Source: Dichotomocladium elegans
Taxonomy: Eukaryota; Mucoromycota; Mucoromycetes; Mucorales; Lichtheimiaceae
Length of the DNA: 64,000 nucleotides
Direction: 5' to 3'
Assembly (NCBI GenBank): GCA_025716815.1
Contig: JAIXMN010000019.1
Span: forward strand, 620,001-684,000
Shown here: positions 46,035-58,314 of the stretch, piece after piece
How the letters are laid out: the number at the start of each line of letters is the position of its first letter
Position numbering within the stretch: the first letter of the stretch is position 1
Made by a program: the position numbers and the translations under genes
The notes under the pieces: generated by a model
Database searches by the model: none
What the model was told of the DNA's origin: nothing
What the model saw: the letters and a program-made list of their open reading frames with translations, nothing else

Positions 46035-47263
46035 TTATGAGCTACGGGCAAACTCAACTCTCAAGATGAGGTTATCGTAACCGTAGCCATTGACGGCCTG
46101 CTGTGCACGCTCAGCATCCTCCTTGTCAGCAAAGGAGACGAAAGCAAAACCTTTGCAGAGACCAGTCTCGCGGTCTCGAGAAAGATAGACACGGGCAATA
46201 TGGCCGAAGCGATAGAAGAGATCATGAATATCGTTCTCGGTGACATCCTCGGACAAGTTAGTAACACGCAAGGTGGTGCTGTCGTCGCGTCGAGGATCGC
46301 GCATAGAATCACCAGCGCTGGGAGCAGCATTCTTGCGAAGGTGGGGTGGTGTGTATTTAGTGGGTCCTGAACCTGAGTCGCCAGAGGCACCAGCTGTCGC
46401 TGCGTCTGCGGCAGACGCAGAATCGAGTTTGACGGATTGAAGTGAGCTGGCAATCTCGTCCAGCGGCTGCAGGGTATCCTTGTAGGGACATTTGGATGTG
46501 AAATGCTCGCCCTTACAGATACGGCACATAATGTTCTTTGACTTGGCTTGCCGGCGAAGTTTTTCTTGTGCCTCCTCTGCAGCGACGGCCTCGGCGCTCT
46601 AAGAAAACCCACGTTGCATATATGAATAAATCCGCATAGGTCCACAAAGTCTCCCCTTTTCCCTTTTCCTATTACCTTGCCAGTGGTCGTTCCAAGCTTT
46701 AACGGGATATTTTCACCAATGGTGGTAGTCGAAAGATCGGGGCCGGGCTTATTACCTTCCTCCTCGCCAAACTTGGCCCACTTTTTGCGCTGAGCTACAG
46801 CCTTGTTGACATGCTCTGTCACAAGCTTAGAGCGAATCTTACGCGTCACCTTAAATTTCACAGATTCCGTTCAGTCTCGCTGTCATGTCTTAATGCTGCG
46901 GCAGTCCCACTCTCAATCGGACCATCGCATCCCTCTATTCACCTTAACACGTCTACCGTCTTCGTTCTCCCGGTAGACAACGATGGTCTTAACGCCATTC
47001 TCATCCGAAATGACCTTGGGTTGGAAGGCGTCTGATGGTCAAGGTACGTATTTAGTTCGTTTGCGTCGGGTGGATATTGTTGTGTATATCTGTGATTCAA
47101 GGACACTTTGCATCCAAAATAAGAAAACTCACCCTCCTCCTCTTCTATTTCATCAGCCCACGAGTGCTTTGATTGTGTGCTAGAAAAGGATGACCTAAAT
47201 GAGTACAACGGGGTGTTATTGCTGAGGGACGTTCAATCCAACATACACAGTATCAATGGCCAT
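46035..47263 (-). CDS. TIF35: Translation initiation factor eIF3 subunit G
   Basis: RNA-binding subunit of eIF3 that promotes scanning on the 40S subunit. Spliced from about five exons; the first (47247-47263) is 17 nt, encoding MAIDTV, and the second (47133-47194) contains TQSKHSWADEIEEEE. The N-terminal eIF3g domain has VKVTRKIRSKLVTEHVNKAV and RKKWAKFGEE. A CCHC zinc knuckle follows (CRICKGEHFTSKCP), then an Ala/Ser-rich linker with KYTPPHLRK. The C-terminal RRM has TLRVTNLSEDV (RNP2) and KGFAFVSFADKEDAERA (RNP1). All introns traced are GT-AG. Confidence 0.95.
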
Positions 47264-49471
47264 GTCGACAGGTAATGCGATTAAAGAAAATTTTTGAAGC
47301 CGTAGGGCGATGGATTTTGGAGTACGCTGGAATTCGGACGTGACTTCTATGAAAACTCAGCCAGTTTAATCAAACAGCAGTTTCAACACACCACGGGACA
47401 AAAAAGAGATGCATAGAAGCGTATCGAGCTCTCACAACAGTAGGTAAGAAAACCTTTGCATCCATGATATTAATATATTAGAAGTAACAAAGAAAAAATA
47501 TCAATTTTTCCAGAAAATCCAACTTACAATCACACCCATGCCGAGACAGCCCGCGGTATGTGCTGCCCATAGCCAGCGCAACCGCAGACGCGGGTATAGC
47601 CGGCGATATCGTCGCTGAGAAATCAGTCTGCACGATCAATTAGCCCGGAGGGTTGAGGCAAAAAGTTACAACAAGACAATTAACGCATCCTTCACACTGT
47701 TTTTCATGCCATTGGGTATATGTATTACTAGTCAAGCTAAACAACAACGAGTATAAGGCACAAATCAACAGAGCGCCAATAGCATATATACTGCACCCTC
47801 TTAAGGCTATGAAAAGAAATTTATAGCTTCCCGCATCACGACAGTGGATAGACACCTACAAGCATGAGAGACAAGTCATTCTAACTCGCTCGGTCCTAAG
47901 ATATTCGGGTGCTTCCCTTATTCGTACCATTAGCATCTGGTTTCCAAGCATCAGCCGCGTTTACTTTGTTCATCGCAACTGGCCAAAGTTAATCGAGAGG
48001 TTTGAGGTAAGGCGACCATGTCAGAGGAAGACACGTCGCTATGATCTCGATTCGGTACGTTTAGATATATCCTAAACCTTATACTATGTGTATTATCTAT
48101 TACTTAATAACTGTCCATAATATATTTATAGCTGTCCACCGAATTCAGCGTAGCCTGAAGGAAGCTGTCATGATATCCAGTTACAGCTCCTTTACATATG
48201 ACTTCAAATTAATTCATCCTTCTTTTCTTTGATGATGGCTGTAGCGCTCTTCACGCACATTGAGTGATTTCTCATGCTGAAATTAGTCCTGTGATCGTCG
48301 TTGTGTTGTTTTTTAATGTCTTTAGTATCTTATTCAGCCTTTCTTCTGGACCATGACATGCTGCATTTCATGCTTAATAGGGTGCAGCTCTATCAAGGAA
48401 ACCGCAGTTTTTTAAAATCGATTCCAGTCAAGCCGCTCTTGGATCTTCACATCGCTCTGCTTGTCTACAAATTGAAATCAAATCCTTTCTGATAACAAGT
48501 TTGCATTCATCTTTCCATGAATTGATTAAGCATCGCTTTGGTCACTTTATCTCAGCCAAACCTCTTGAACAGTTGCTCTAGGACAATGGATCGGTTTTCG
48601 TCAACGAAGTCTAGAATAATACCCTTATCCGCTTCGTTGAGAATACGTGAATAACTCCTAACCTTTCGTTATTAAAATGCTACCAGGATTGTTTTCATGT
48701 TGCAACACCTATCACTCTGTTGATGCCTGACTGTCTTTCTGAAGCAGACGCACTCAAAGCGTCAATAACCCAGGTAGAAAAATCTGATCTTGCTTTCATC
48801 AGTGCAAAGATGCGTATTTATACATAGGACCGGCTTCATTCATAGGAATTTCTGTATCCTTCGCTTAGAGATATATGCAGACATATATCCCGAGTTATCG
48901 TTGCTAAGATACAATACTTCGGTACCTTGTGGGGGGGAACAACGTGGACGGGGTGAGTGCGTTTCCTTGTCAACGGAATAAGTCATAACCCAAGATATCT
49001 ATGCTCATCACCAACATGACCCGCCACAGTAAAGAAATTGATTCCTCATTTCGAGTGTTGAATCGATAAAGAAGAAAAAGGACATATTTTATAGCAGTGG
49101 TATGGCAAGCTTTTTGTGCGACATTTTTTTCCATATATATGACGTTGAATGCGGTTCTGAGTTAGGTAAATTGTGTATTTCACCCGATATGCATGTCCAT
49201 TACAAAGTGTCATGTTTATATACTCAGGTTGTTGTCGGAGCGCGAGGACTACCTACGTATTCCTTCAGTATATAAAATCGACTCTACTGTCAGGTGTGGA
49301 ATAGGGAGAATTTAAAGGTGATAGTGCTTCTCGCGCTGTGCGGCACAAATCAAACTCAGGAATTCCATATTTTGCCAACTTTATAAAAGAGCACACTGGC
49401 CTTGCCAATCCTTTTTCTCTCGCAGCAATCCCATAGATTATCTTTTTATAATTTAATGCCCCTTCATTAAA
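47264..49471. other. Divergent intergenic region containing transposon copy C
   Basis: 2.2 kb between the eIF3g and deubiquitinase starts. Copy C lies at about 48110-48900. The remaining DNA holds no supported exon, only short frames without motifs. Confidence 0.5.
48110..48900 (-). mobile_element. Degenerate Tc1/mariner-IS630-type transposon, copy C
   Basis: In the same orientation as copy A. The + strand carries recognisable stretches of copy A, for example the reverse complement of the first-Asp block near 48340-48420 (GACCATGACATGCTGCATTT against copy A GACCATGCCATGCTGCGTTT). The segment resembling copy A continues to the CTTGGATCTTC region at about 48440 and the helix-turn-helix part near 48500-48660. 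It is more eroded than A or B. Boundaries are approximate. Confidence 0.7.
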
Positions 49472-51899
49472 ATGTCCAGTACTTCATTTTTGAAATGGAT
49501 GGGGCTGGTAATCAAATTCGTATAACGATTATTCTTGGTTTCATACTAATACGCTCCTCTTCTCAGGGCCAATCCGGGAAGCCCGTCGTTGATAATGATT
49601 CCTATGACGAGGGCGAGCGCTACTTTGGACTTGAAAATGTAATTATTACTTATTTTTAGTTGTAGATGCCTGTTGACTAACATGCTTTTCCTGGTTAGTT
49701 TGGAAATACCTGGTAATTAGAGCGACAGCAACAGTGAGAAAGAGAAACTACTTGTAACAGATATTAAGCGTTTCTGACACACACACACACACACATACCC
49801 GTTTTTCCCCTTCTTTTTCTACAACAACAGCTACAGCAATTCGGTTGTGCAGGCTCTGTATTATTGCAAGCCCTTCCGGGAATGCGTCACAAATTATCCT
49901 CATCCGTCTTCATTTCCCATCATGACGGCGAGCAGTTGCCCATCGTCAACGCTCCAGTCACCTGTTGCCAGCACACCGCACCTTCCATCACTGTCAGCCT
50001 CAGCAAACACGAATCGCCTTAACGGATACTCTGGTCAGCCGACGACCGCTACTGCAGTCAGCCCCCAGCAACCGCGTCCTGTTCAACCACGTGTTCAAAG
50101 TACGAGCGCTGTGAATACGGTAACGGCCGGTCAAGTTATCTCCTCATCCCACCACGAAAGAGACTCCAATGGTGACTTACAACTTTCACCTGGTATGGAG
50201 GACACGTTGTTTGCGGCACTCAAAGATCTGTTCTGGAAGATATCGACCCATCGGAAAAAAACAGGAGTCGTTGCCCCCATCAACTTTATCAACAAAGTGA
50301 AGATGGAAAACGGTAAATGAAGGAACAGCCTAAGATGCAAGCGGAATAGTCTTTCTTATTTGCGTAACGTAGAATTGTTTCGTTCAAGCATGCACCAGGA
50401 TGCGCACGAATTTCTCAATTATCTGCTCAACAGCATAGCCGAGGATGTACAGAATTATCAGAAAAAAATGTCTGAACAGAGACATGCAAATGATACCGCT
50501 AAACTTGACAAGGTCGATGAGAGTAAGTGCAATGGAATACGAAAAAGACTATGAGGCCCGATTATTCATACTTAAACATATATATGCAGACACAGATGCT
50601 TCCTCGGCCAGCCCGCCATTGACTTGGGTCCATCAGCTGTTCGAAGGAATATTTTCAAACGAGACGAAATGTCTCACTTGTGAAACGGTAGGTAGAGCGT
50701 AAAATGGGATGGGTGAGAGATTTTGTAAGAATAGAAAATGTGTCTAACCACACTGGACTTAGGTGACTAGTCGTGACGAATCTTTTATGGATCTCTCGAT
50801 CGATGTTGAGATGAACTCTTCTGTAACATCATGTCTCCGACAATTTTCGGCCAGTGAAACGCTTTGTCATAAAAACAAGTATTTCTGCGATGTCTGTTGT
50901 GGTCTTCAAGAGGCGGAGAGGCGGTAAGTTTGAATGTTTATTATATTCTCGGTAACACAGCATTAACACCACAATATAGAATGAAAATCAAGAAGTTACC
51001 GAACATCCTGGCGCTGCATTTGAAACGCTTCAAATATCAAGAACAGCTTCAAAAATACATCAAATTAACCTACCGAGTGGTGTTTCCCTTTGAGCTACGT
51101 TTGTTCAATACTGTAGGTCGCATTTGGAATACCGAAGAAGCCCAAAATGGTTAAGATATTCATATCTATTCATGATATAGTGTGATGAGACCGAGGATGC
51201 GGACCGTTTGTATGAATTATGGGCATGCGTCATCCATATTGGAAGGTAAAATACCGAATATTGTTTGTGTGTTTCGAACAGGATCTTACTGATAAGTTTA
51301 ACACCACGATAGCGGGCCGCATCATGGACATTATGTTACAATGATCAAAAGTAACGGCCAATGGATGCTGTTTGACGATGATATGGTGACGGTAAGATTA
51401 ATCACCATCGTTGACATTCTAACGTTGGAGATGATAACTTTGGATCTGCATATCGATATATTAGGCAGTACCAGAAGAGGATATTCAAAAATATTTTGGG
51501 GACATACCAGGCAGTGGATCTGGATATGTACTGTTTTACCAAGCCGTCAACATAAACATGGAATCTCTGGATATATGGAAAGGAATCGATTTGAAAAGCG
51601 GCTATAATGGCGAGCACAACAATACCAACATTCACCATGTACAAATGCGCACCAACGGCTGGCCGTCGGCGCCTGTTGCTGAGCAACAGCCGGATCGTAT
51701 CAACACCACCTCCCCTACCATCACTACATCCGCCCATTTAGAATCTTCGTTCTCCAAACGACCCCTCCAATCGCCAACTACACCCATCATTTCGCCTTCG
51801 GCTCCGATGCCCATCTCTTCCACGAGTACGGCTGTTGAGGAAAAGAAAACCCGATGGGGTATTGGAAAGATCCGAGAAAAGAGGGCGAGCAAGCGATGA
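49472..51899 (+). CDS. Ubiquitin carboxyl-terminal hydrolase, USP12/46 (UBP9/CreB) type
   Basis: Cysteine deubiquitinase of about 530-560 residues from about ten exons, starting [12 protein letters not shown] (49472-49507). The catalytic Cys box is split over three exons: [29 protein letters not shown] Ser/Pro/Thr-rich insert follows (about 49920-50150), then [27 protein letters not shown] and two CxxC zinc pairs (CLTCETV and CDVCCGL). Next are [17 protein letters not shown] and the His box [21 protein letters not shown], ending YVLFYQAVN. The C-terminal tail is low complexity and basic. USP12/46 enzymes need WDR48-type WD40 partners. In Aspergillus the family member CreB acts in carbon repression; transfer of that role is inference. 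Confidence 0.93.
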
Positions 51900-54100
51900 T
51901 GAAGTTAATTTAACATTAGCCTGATTAATAAAAGAGTGCTGCAATAATCCTAACCAGCAACAATGTCCAGACCTTACGATTCATCTGTATAAAAAAAGGA
52001 AAGTATGCATATTTCATTTTTCTTGATGAGCATTGCAATCATCAAGCTGTTGACTCTCATATGGGGAAGATAGTTCATTGGTATTGTATTCAACAGTGCC
52101 TGTGCTTATCGCATACTCTAGATTTGGGTAGCGTCGACGTACACAAGGTAAAACGGACGTCGCATGGAATAGAACTGCTGGCACATAAACAGACCGAGTC
52201 ATATTTATCAGGCTATGGATAACTACCTTTCACCAATAGGAATTTTACAGCAACGTACTCCAAACGAATCTAGCTGTGTGCATGAGACAACTCGCACCGA
52301 AAATCGTCACTGTTGCCGACCTCGCCTCACTATTTTTGAGTGGTACTGTGTATTATTAGCCAGTAAGTTGGGGTTTAACTACATATGTAGTGGTAGCTTG
52401 GGAATATGGATCGTGTTCAGGCAGATCACCATACGCCTGTTTAAACTCTCGCGCCAAACAGAATCCATACTGTATCAAACTATGGCAAATGTCGTGGGGG
52501 GGTGTTTCTTGGACCATCGATAGGGTCGTAGATTAGGCACCCTCTTGGTGAGGAAGCGACTTCCATTCTCGTGCATTCAACATACATCGAGGGAGTGCTC
52601 GTCACAAGGGTGAGGAATGCAGCAATATGAACCCAACACCGCGAACCGATCCGTACTATATAGAAACGTTCGGGACGTACCAACAACCCGTCGCGAATAC
52701 AGCAGCTGACCAAACCTGTCGTTCAAACCACCTACAAGTTTTTGTCCGCTCTCAGCATATCAAAGTATACCGAGAGATCGAACCTGCGCAACAGTGGCTG
52801 AGGGTTTTGCCATCATCGATAGGCGAATTCACATAACAACCCCCAAGATTTTGTGTCACGTTGCAGGATGCCGCCAAAACTTGCACGTCTTATCGCAAGA
52901 GCCTGTTCGCCAATCTGGAGTGCCCAAAGCATGGATCGCTTCAACCTCCTCCATCTTTGAGCTGCCCGAGCAATATGTGGGACTTTTTGGTTTTGCGAAC
53001 CAAGTCTCTGTTTTCAATTTGGTATATCGAAACTTTTGACACCGATCTAGGATTGCTCAACACAAAGGAGGTGGCAGCTTCTTCAACCCCTCTGCGCCTT
53101 GTTCTATATGATGGTCATTCGTTTGTCTACACCTCTGGAAAACTGAATTGACCATTCCGTCAGTAAGAGTCGTGCCGTAAACTCAATTGTTCCCTCTTCT
53201 AGTGGTCGCAAGAGCGCAAATGAGATCATGTGGCAATTCGGGATGGGATCGACAAGAATCGCTCTGTCGATCCGCGTACGACAAGCGGATCAAAGATCGG
53301 CGAAGAGGAAAGAACTCAAAAAACTCGCTGAAGACATCTTCGAAGGTGAGTTGTTGTCCTTGATCGCAGGTCTCGTATACGAGCGAGACGATATATGGCG
53401 AAAGGCAGACCAGAGTTTCTGCCGACGTGCGAAGCTGATGCCAACGTAGTGGGGTTGGTCAGTCTCGGAGTATGATCAATTGAGGGGATAGCGGTAGCCA
53501 TCAGATGAATTGTGATTCGTAGCGGAAAGAGGCCTTTAGAACACACGCAAACTCGATGAAGGTTCGAAAGTAACTGGCGCGTGCATCTTGCCATTGTAGT
53601 TCAGCACAAACTTCATTCCGCAAATCGATATCCTGGTGTGATAGCACCGCTTGAAGGAGATGCGAACACGGCGTAAAGAAGGATGATTATAATACACGAC
53701 GAGAGAAGAGCCAACATCATAGGATATCCTCGTTTATATCTAAGCAGTAGCTGGATAATACCCAAGGGTAGATGGACTGGATTTTGGTATAAATGGACAT
53801 GAATATGTTCATAATATCGTTCGCCCAAAGCATGGCTTCGATATTAATAGTATCTTGATCATCGCAATGGGCAGATGCCTTAGATTTCAATGTCTGATAC
53901 GCTCTTATCTTCGTTAATGGAGATGAAAAGCGGAGACTTTTCTTGGAAGTGTACGTGGCCAACAGCTTCAAATATGACGGGCTTTAAATATGCTTTTAGA
54001 GGCAGATGGGAGGGGGCAGAGACGCAAACGCACACACTGAGAGATAATTTTAGGACGTGGAGCGTCGGTCAAGGAAGCCTCCTCTTTTTCGAAAGCTATT
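51900..54100. other. Intergenic region with unassigned short frames
   Basis: 2.2 kb. Frames such as 52794-53151 and 53228-53449 (+) and 53717-53971 (-) are open for 70-110 codons but carry no motif I recognise and cannot be chained convincingly. They may be relics of mobile DNA. The last about 100 bases before 54101 are the leader of the uS11 gene. Confidence 0.45.
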
Positions 54101-54796
54101 ATGGTGAGTCTATCCATCCATCCATCCATCCATACGGCTGACCAGCCGATCCATCCATACGAGCACATACTTATCCATCTAATCCATAGTCCAAGCGTGC
54201 TGCTAAGAAAACCCCCGTTGAGACCGTTACCCTTGGTCCCCAGGTCCGCGAGGGCGAGCTTGTCTTCGGTGTTGCCCACATTTTCGCCTCGTTCAACGAT
54301 ACCTTCGTTCACGTTACCGACCTTTCCGGCCGTGAGACCATCTCCCGTGTCACTGGTATGTATCATGCCTCTCAGGAGCGATAATAATGCATTTGCTATG
54401 CTCGATCTGACTTTGGCTTTTAATGATTAGGTGGTATGAAGGTCAAGGCTGATCGTGATGAGTCTTCCCCCTACGCTGCCATGTTGGCCGCTCAGGACGT
54501 TGCTGCCAAGTGCAAGGAGGTAAATATTCTGGTGGTCTTTGTGATGAGGGGATGAATTTTCAGCATGAGACAATGTATATTTATCTGTTCCATCATTATA
54601 GCTCGGCATCAACGCTGTGCACGTCAAGATCCGTGCCACTGGCGGCACTGGCACCAAGACCCCCGGTCCCGGTGGTCAGAGCGCTCTTCGTGCCTTGGCT
54701 CGTTCTGGCTTGAGAATCGGTCGCATTGAGGATGTCACCCCCATCCCCACCGACAGCACCCGCAGAAAGGGCGGTCGCCGTGGTCGTCGTCTTTAG
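54101..54796 (+). CDS. RPS14: 40S ribosomal protein uS11 (S14)
   Basis: Small-subunit platform protein. The first exon is just the ATG (54101-54103). An intron of about 85 nt containing (ATCC)n repeats follows, then exons encoding [69 protein letters not shown] and the conserved [20 protein letters not shown]. It ends in the basic tail [11 protein letters not shown] at 54796. The length, about 150 residues, is normal. The start-codon exon followed by an intron is typical of ribosomal protein genes, and such introns often carry expression-enhancing signals. AATAAAAAA at 54840 is a likely polyadenylation signal. Confidence 0.97.
54108..54136. repeat. (ATCC)n tetranucleotide repeat in uS11 intron 1
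   Basis: Six or so tandem ATCC units inside the first intron of the ribosomal protein gene, seen directly. Degenerate units (GATCCATCCATAC) recur about 25 bases further on. Confidence 0.9.
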
Positions 54797-55777
54797 ATGT
54801 CTTCCTTCTGGTGGTCATCATATTGTGCATGCACTATTAATAATAAAAAAACAGTTCTGCTCGGAAAGGATGTTTGCTCGGTGTCAATGCGTTATTCCTT
54901 CTGCGTGCTAATGCTGGTTATAAATGTGCGCGTGCTTTAATATCGCAACCCGCGGTATATAAAGTATTCACGCGCCTTAGTCTCCTCCGTGCATGCTAAC
55001 ACTCGCTCCACGCTTCTCCTCCATCCCCTCAAAAAAATAAAGAAATCCATGAGATGAGGGGAGTTGGAAGTGAATATCTACAGAGGTGTGAAATTATGTT
55101 AAAGGTGGGATAGCGTGGCTATTTTATGTGTCTTTGTTGCATTTGAGATATTCTTTAGTGAATGGTTGTTGGGCTGAATATGCGCTGGGTGTAACAACCA
55201 AGCCAGAGCACCTGAGCTCTAGGAATCCTATGTGTGTTTGACACTAGCAATCGGGTTAATTGTATCGTCGCTCCTAGGCGGAGACCCACTGCTTTTTTAT
55301 ATTAATTTAATATGAAGGGAAAGCCCGGTTTTGCCACTCAATCATTTAATCTCCTAGGCTGGGCCCGTGTATTCATCTTTACCCACTATAGAGGGACTGT
55401 TGTGGAGGAAAAGATATCATTTTTGTCCAACGGCTGTTGTCATGACAACAATCGTACGTTGTCACCATCAAGCGAAAACCCTGGGTGCACAACGTTGTAC
55501 TCGGCAGACGGAGTCGGGTACCAATCTGGTTACCACGGCAACACCCGCCCCCCTCGTCCGGCGTCATCGGCCAACAGTGTCTGTGCAACACTACTCGCGT
55601 GTTAGGACTTCCTTACTTATCCATGACAACGTAACAACTCCGTGCTTGGAAAAAAGAGATAAATGTGTGTTCGATCATTTCTTTTTTTTTTTCTTTTTCC
55701 CTACTTCTTGTCACAACTCAAGCTTTTCCATCCATTTTATCTATCTCTCTCCTTTCCTTTCCTTATACTCTTTAGAT
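54797..55777. other. Intergenic region, uS11 3' flank and promoter of the Ser-rich ORF
   Basis: About 1 kb. The open frame that extends upstream of 55778 is judged leader sequence, because the DNA from 55670 to 55775 is a T/C-rich tract typical of a core promoter or 5' UTR. No other exon is supported. Confidence 0.5.
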
Positions 55778-56500
55778 ATGCTTGACAACCCCATTAGAAC
55801 TACTCCTACCAGTCCGCGCAGGCCGCCGAGACGGTTGAAGCAGATTTTCTGCCCAAAACATAAAGTTCAAGACGAGCCGGAAATGTCTATTTCGCCTCCT
55901 ATCATGGATCATCCGATGTATTCACTCCTGTCGCCGACGTTCATCAATAATCGGCAGCAGCATCAAAAACCCATGGCCCTCAACTCCGTGCCGCCGCGTG
56001 TCAGTTCCATGCCCAAGCGCATGGCAACAGTACAACCCTCGCAAGCCAAGCCCAAGGCACCGCACCCGCCTCGTAAATCAACATCCCGGCCTTCTCCTGC
56101 CAAAGAAGACCGCCGCCACTCTTTCCATCTCACTAACGCATCTGCTACATCAGTGCGTACAGCGCCGGTCGCCAGTACCATCGTTACCACATCCTCCACT
56201 TCATCGTCTTCGTCATCCTCGTCTTGCTCGTCTGGCTCGACCACAGCCACATCCAGCCGGTTCGCCAATTTAGGCAATAAGCGGCAATCCCGTGCTGCAG
56301 CAAGCGTGGCCGCTTCGTCGGTGGTGTCACCTATCAAGAGCCGCTCTACACCACTCAGGGTGAAAACATACAATGTGAACTATGATCCGAAAGTAGAGAA
56401 GGAACGTCAACGAAAGCGAAAAGAGCTAGAGGAGCTGATTGCCGGTGGCCGCCGTGGGAGCACCGTCAAATTGACTTTGACGCCTCGCAATATCACGTAA
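55778..56500 (+). CDS. Hypothetical Ser/Pro-rich basic protein
   Basis: 240-residue single-exon ORF, start chosen just after a T/C-rich leader. It is not recognised. It is Pro/Arg-rich at the N-terminus (TSPRRPPRRLKQIFCP) with a Ser/Thr-rich centre including a Ser run. The more ordered C-terminus reads SPIKSRSTPLRVKTYNVNY followed by a charged helix (KVEKERQRKRKELEELIAGG). SP and TP sites suggest phosphorylation by proline-directed kinases (inference). Intrinsic disorder is likely. Codon usage and the promoter-like leader support a real gene. Confidence 0.6.
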   Translation: MLDNPIRTTPTSPRRPPRRLKQIFCPKHKVQDEPEMSISPPIMDHPMYSLLSPTFINNRQQHQKPMALNSVPPRVSSMPKRMATVQPSQAKPKAPHPPRKSTSRPSPAKEDRRHSFHLTNASATSVRTAPVASTIVTTSSTSSSSSSSSCSSGSTTATSSRFANLGNKRQSRAAASVAASSVVSPIKSRSTPLRVKTYNVNYDPKVEKERQRKRKELEELIAGGRRGSTVKLTLTPRNIT

Positions 56501-58314
56501 ATGCCTGCCTTTTGCGGAGTTAACAGCGGTCATCAATCAACCCATTCAAGTGCACCTCCCTCGCCCCCCGAAAACCTATCTCATCATCATGCGAGTTTGA
56601 GGGGATGAGGGCGGGGCCCAGCCCCCCTTAGAATTTTAGCTACACTTATCTCTAATTAATATGCAACGCACGCCTTCTCTCTTTTCACCATTATTCTCCT
56701 TCATACCTTATCTTAGTACTACTCTCTAATTCTCCTCTATGCATTCGTCCTCATCCATCTGTTTGTCTGTTCTCATCCAATATATAATATACACATATTT
56801 TTAATCACTCATTCTTGTAACTACTTTCTTTAGATGGTTATTTCCGAAATTACACAAATCAAGTCCCGCCCAGAACACAGGAAGATTGCTCTTCCTACTT
56901 GCAATGGCATGTTCCTGCAAGAAACCGCCTTATTACATTGTAATATCTGACCAGTAATCTGTTCCGGAGTCATTGGCTGAGAAAAATAGGAAGATGCCAA
57001 TGCTTGAAATTGGGCTGTTACTTCCTCTTCCCAAGCCCTGTTTATGATAGCTCGCGGATAAAAAGGGTTCTATCAACGAGAATGAACAATACTTGCACAA
57101 GCTGTAAAAAGGTTGTCCATTCCGTGCACGGTTTTACCTCATTGCCCAAACTCACTATTTTGGTTGAGAATAAATGACTGGAAAGAGTGCATTTTCTCTC
57201 ACCAGCACCGCCCATGGATTCCGAACAGCCGAGCATATCAAAAACCTCGTTCTCCCGATAAAGTTCTTTCAAAAATTGCCAAAATCGCAATATCATTAGG
57301 GTGTTACCGATGAAGAAGAAATAGGCTCGTCATATCTTAACGAAATATAAAGTCCTATAGCATAGAAAGTTGCGCCCAAATCTGCATATCTCAGGCTGTG
57401 TGATACTTCTCCATCTCTAATGTTCTCTCAAGCTGGGCGGGGCCGAGAGAGTGGACATTAGATACTTTTTATTGATGATACATTCATCATTCTCATTGGT
57501 CGTTGCCTATCCTCTAAATGATATGTAACTCTATACATTCATGCTGCAACGAACTTGCCCTGCGACGTTTGACATCATCGTTGTAGCGTCGAACCATGTG
57601 AAATTATGTTTTTCGGCCCTTTTCCCCAGCTCGAGGCTCAGAATGATTCGACGAATGGAGTATTGTGCCTAATAATATTTGCATACACAGCGGACAGCAA
57701 CAACAATCAATCACGATGATGGTAGCCAGTCCTTGATAATTTGGCATCTGTACAGTGTTTTGAAGTCTTCAGGTCCAGCAGGACGGTATACAATCCGTGT
57801 ACAATCATTTACTCCTGCATTACATCTAAACATGTCATAGCTTCTTTTCATTCATGGACAGATACTATGCTATCAACTCCTAGCGGCAGAACAGTAGTTA
57901 CTACAGGATTTTTCCTAGACATTCAGCCACTTGAACTTTTTGTTTGCGGGTTATGAAAATAGTTTAGCGGTTGGGTAGCATATTAAATTGCGTGATGCCA
58001 CAAATATCATTTGACATTCTTGAAGATGACTTGCAGAGCCGATACAGGAGTATCTATTAGTAAAACGCCTGTTGGCTGACTCAGTCACCCAGTCAGACTA
58101 TGTTCAATGTGGCGCGGGCAGCGACTCCAGACGGCCAGAGCTGTAGTCTCACAAGAAGCGCTGATTTGTGATAGAAATGCCACAGAACCGTGCGCGCGGC
58201 ATAAATGCGACTAATCATTGGTCATCTTTCGATCAATTGACAACTCAAGTTTTACTATATATATGGGCTACCGGTCTCAGATTACGTGTCCCTTCCTTTT
58301 CCTTTGTACCGATC
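56501..58314. other. Intergenic region upstream of the Fanzor remnant
   Basis: 1.8 kb with pyrimidine-rich DNA to about 56830 and AT-rich DNA after that. Short frames only. A TATA-like ACTATATATATGG at about 58253-58265 precedes the Fanzor ATG by about 50 bases and may be the element's old promoter. The left end of the element was not located. Confidence 0.45.

Noticed and set aside
55367..55777. Extending the Ser-rich ORF to its upstream in-frame start at 55367
   Set aside because: The extension crosses a T-rich leader that would encode a Phe run and looks like promoter/5' UTR; the start at 55778 is more likely.
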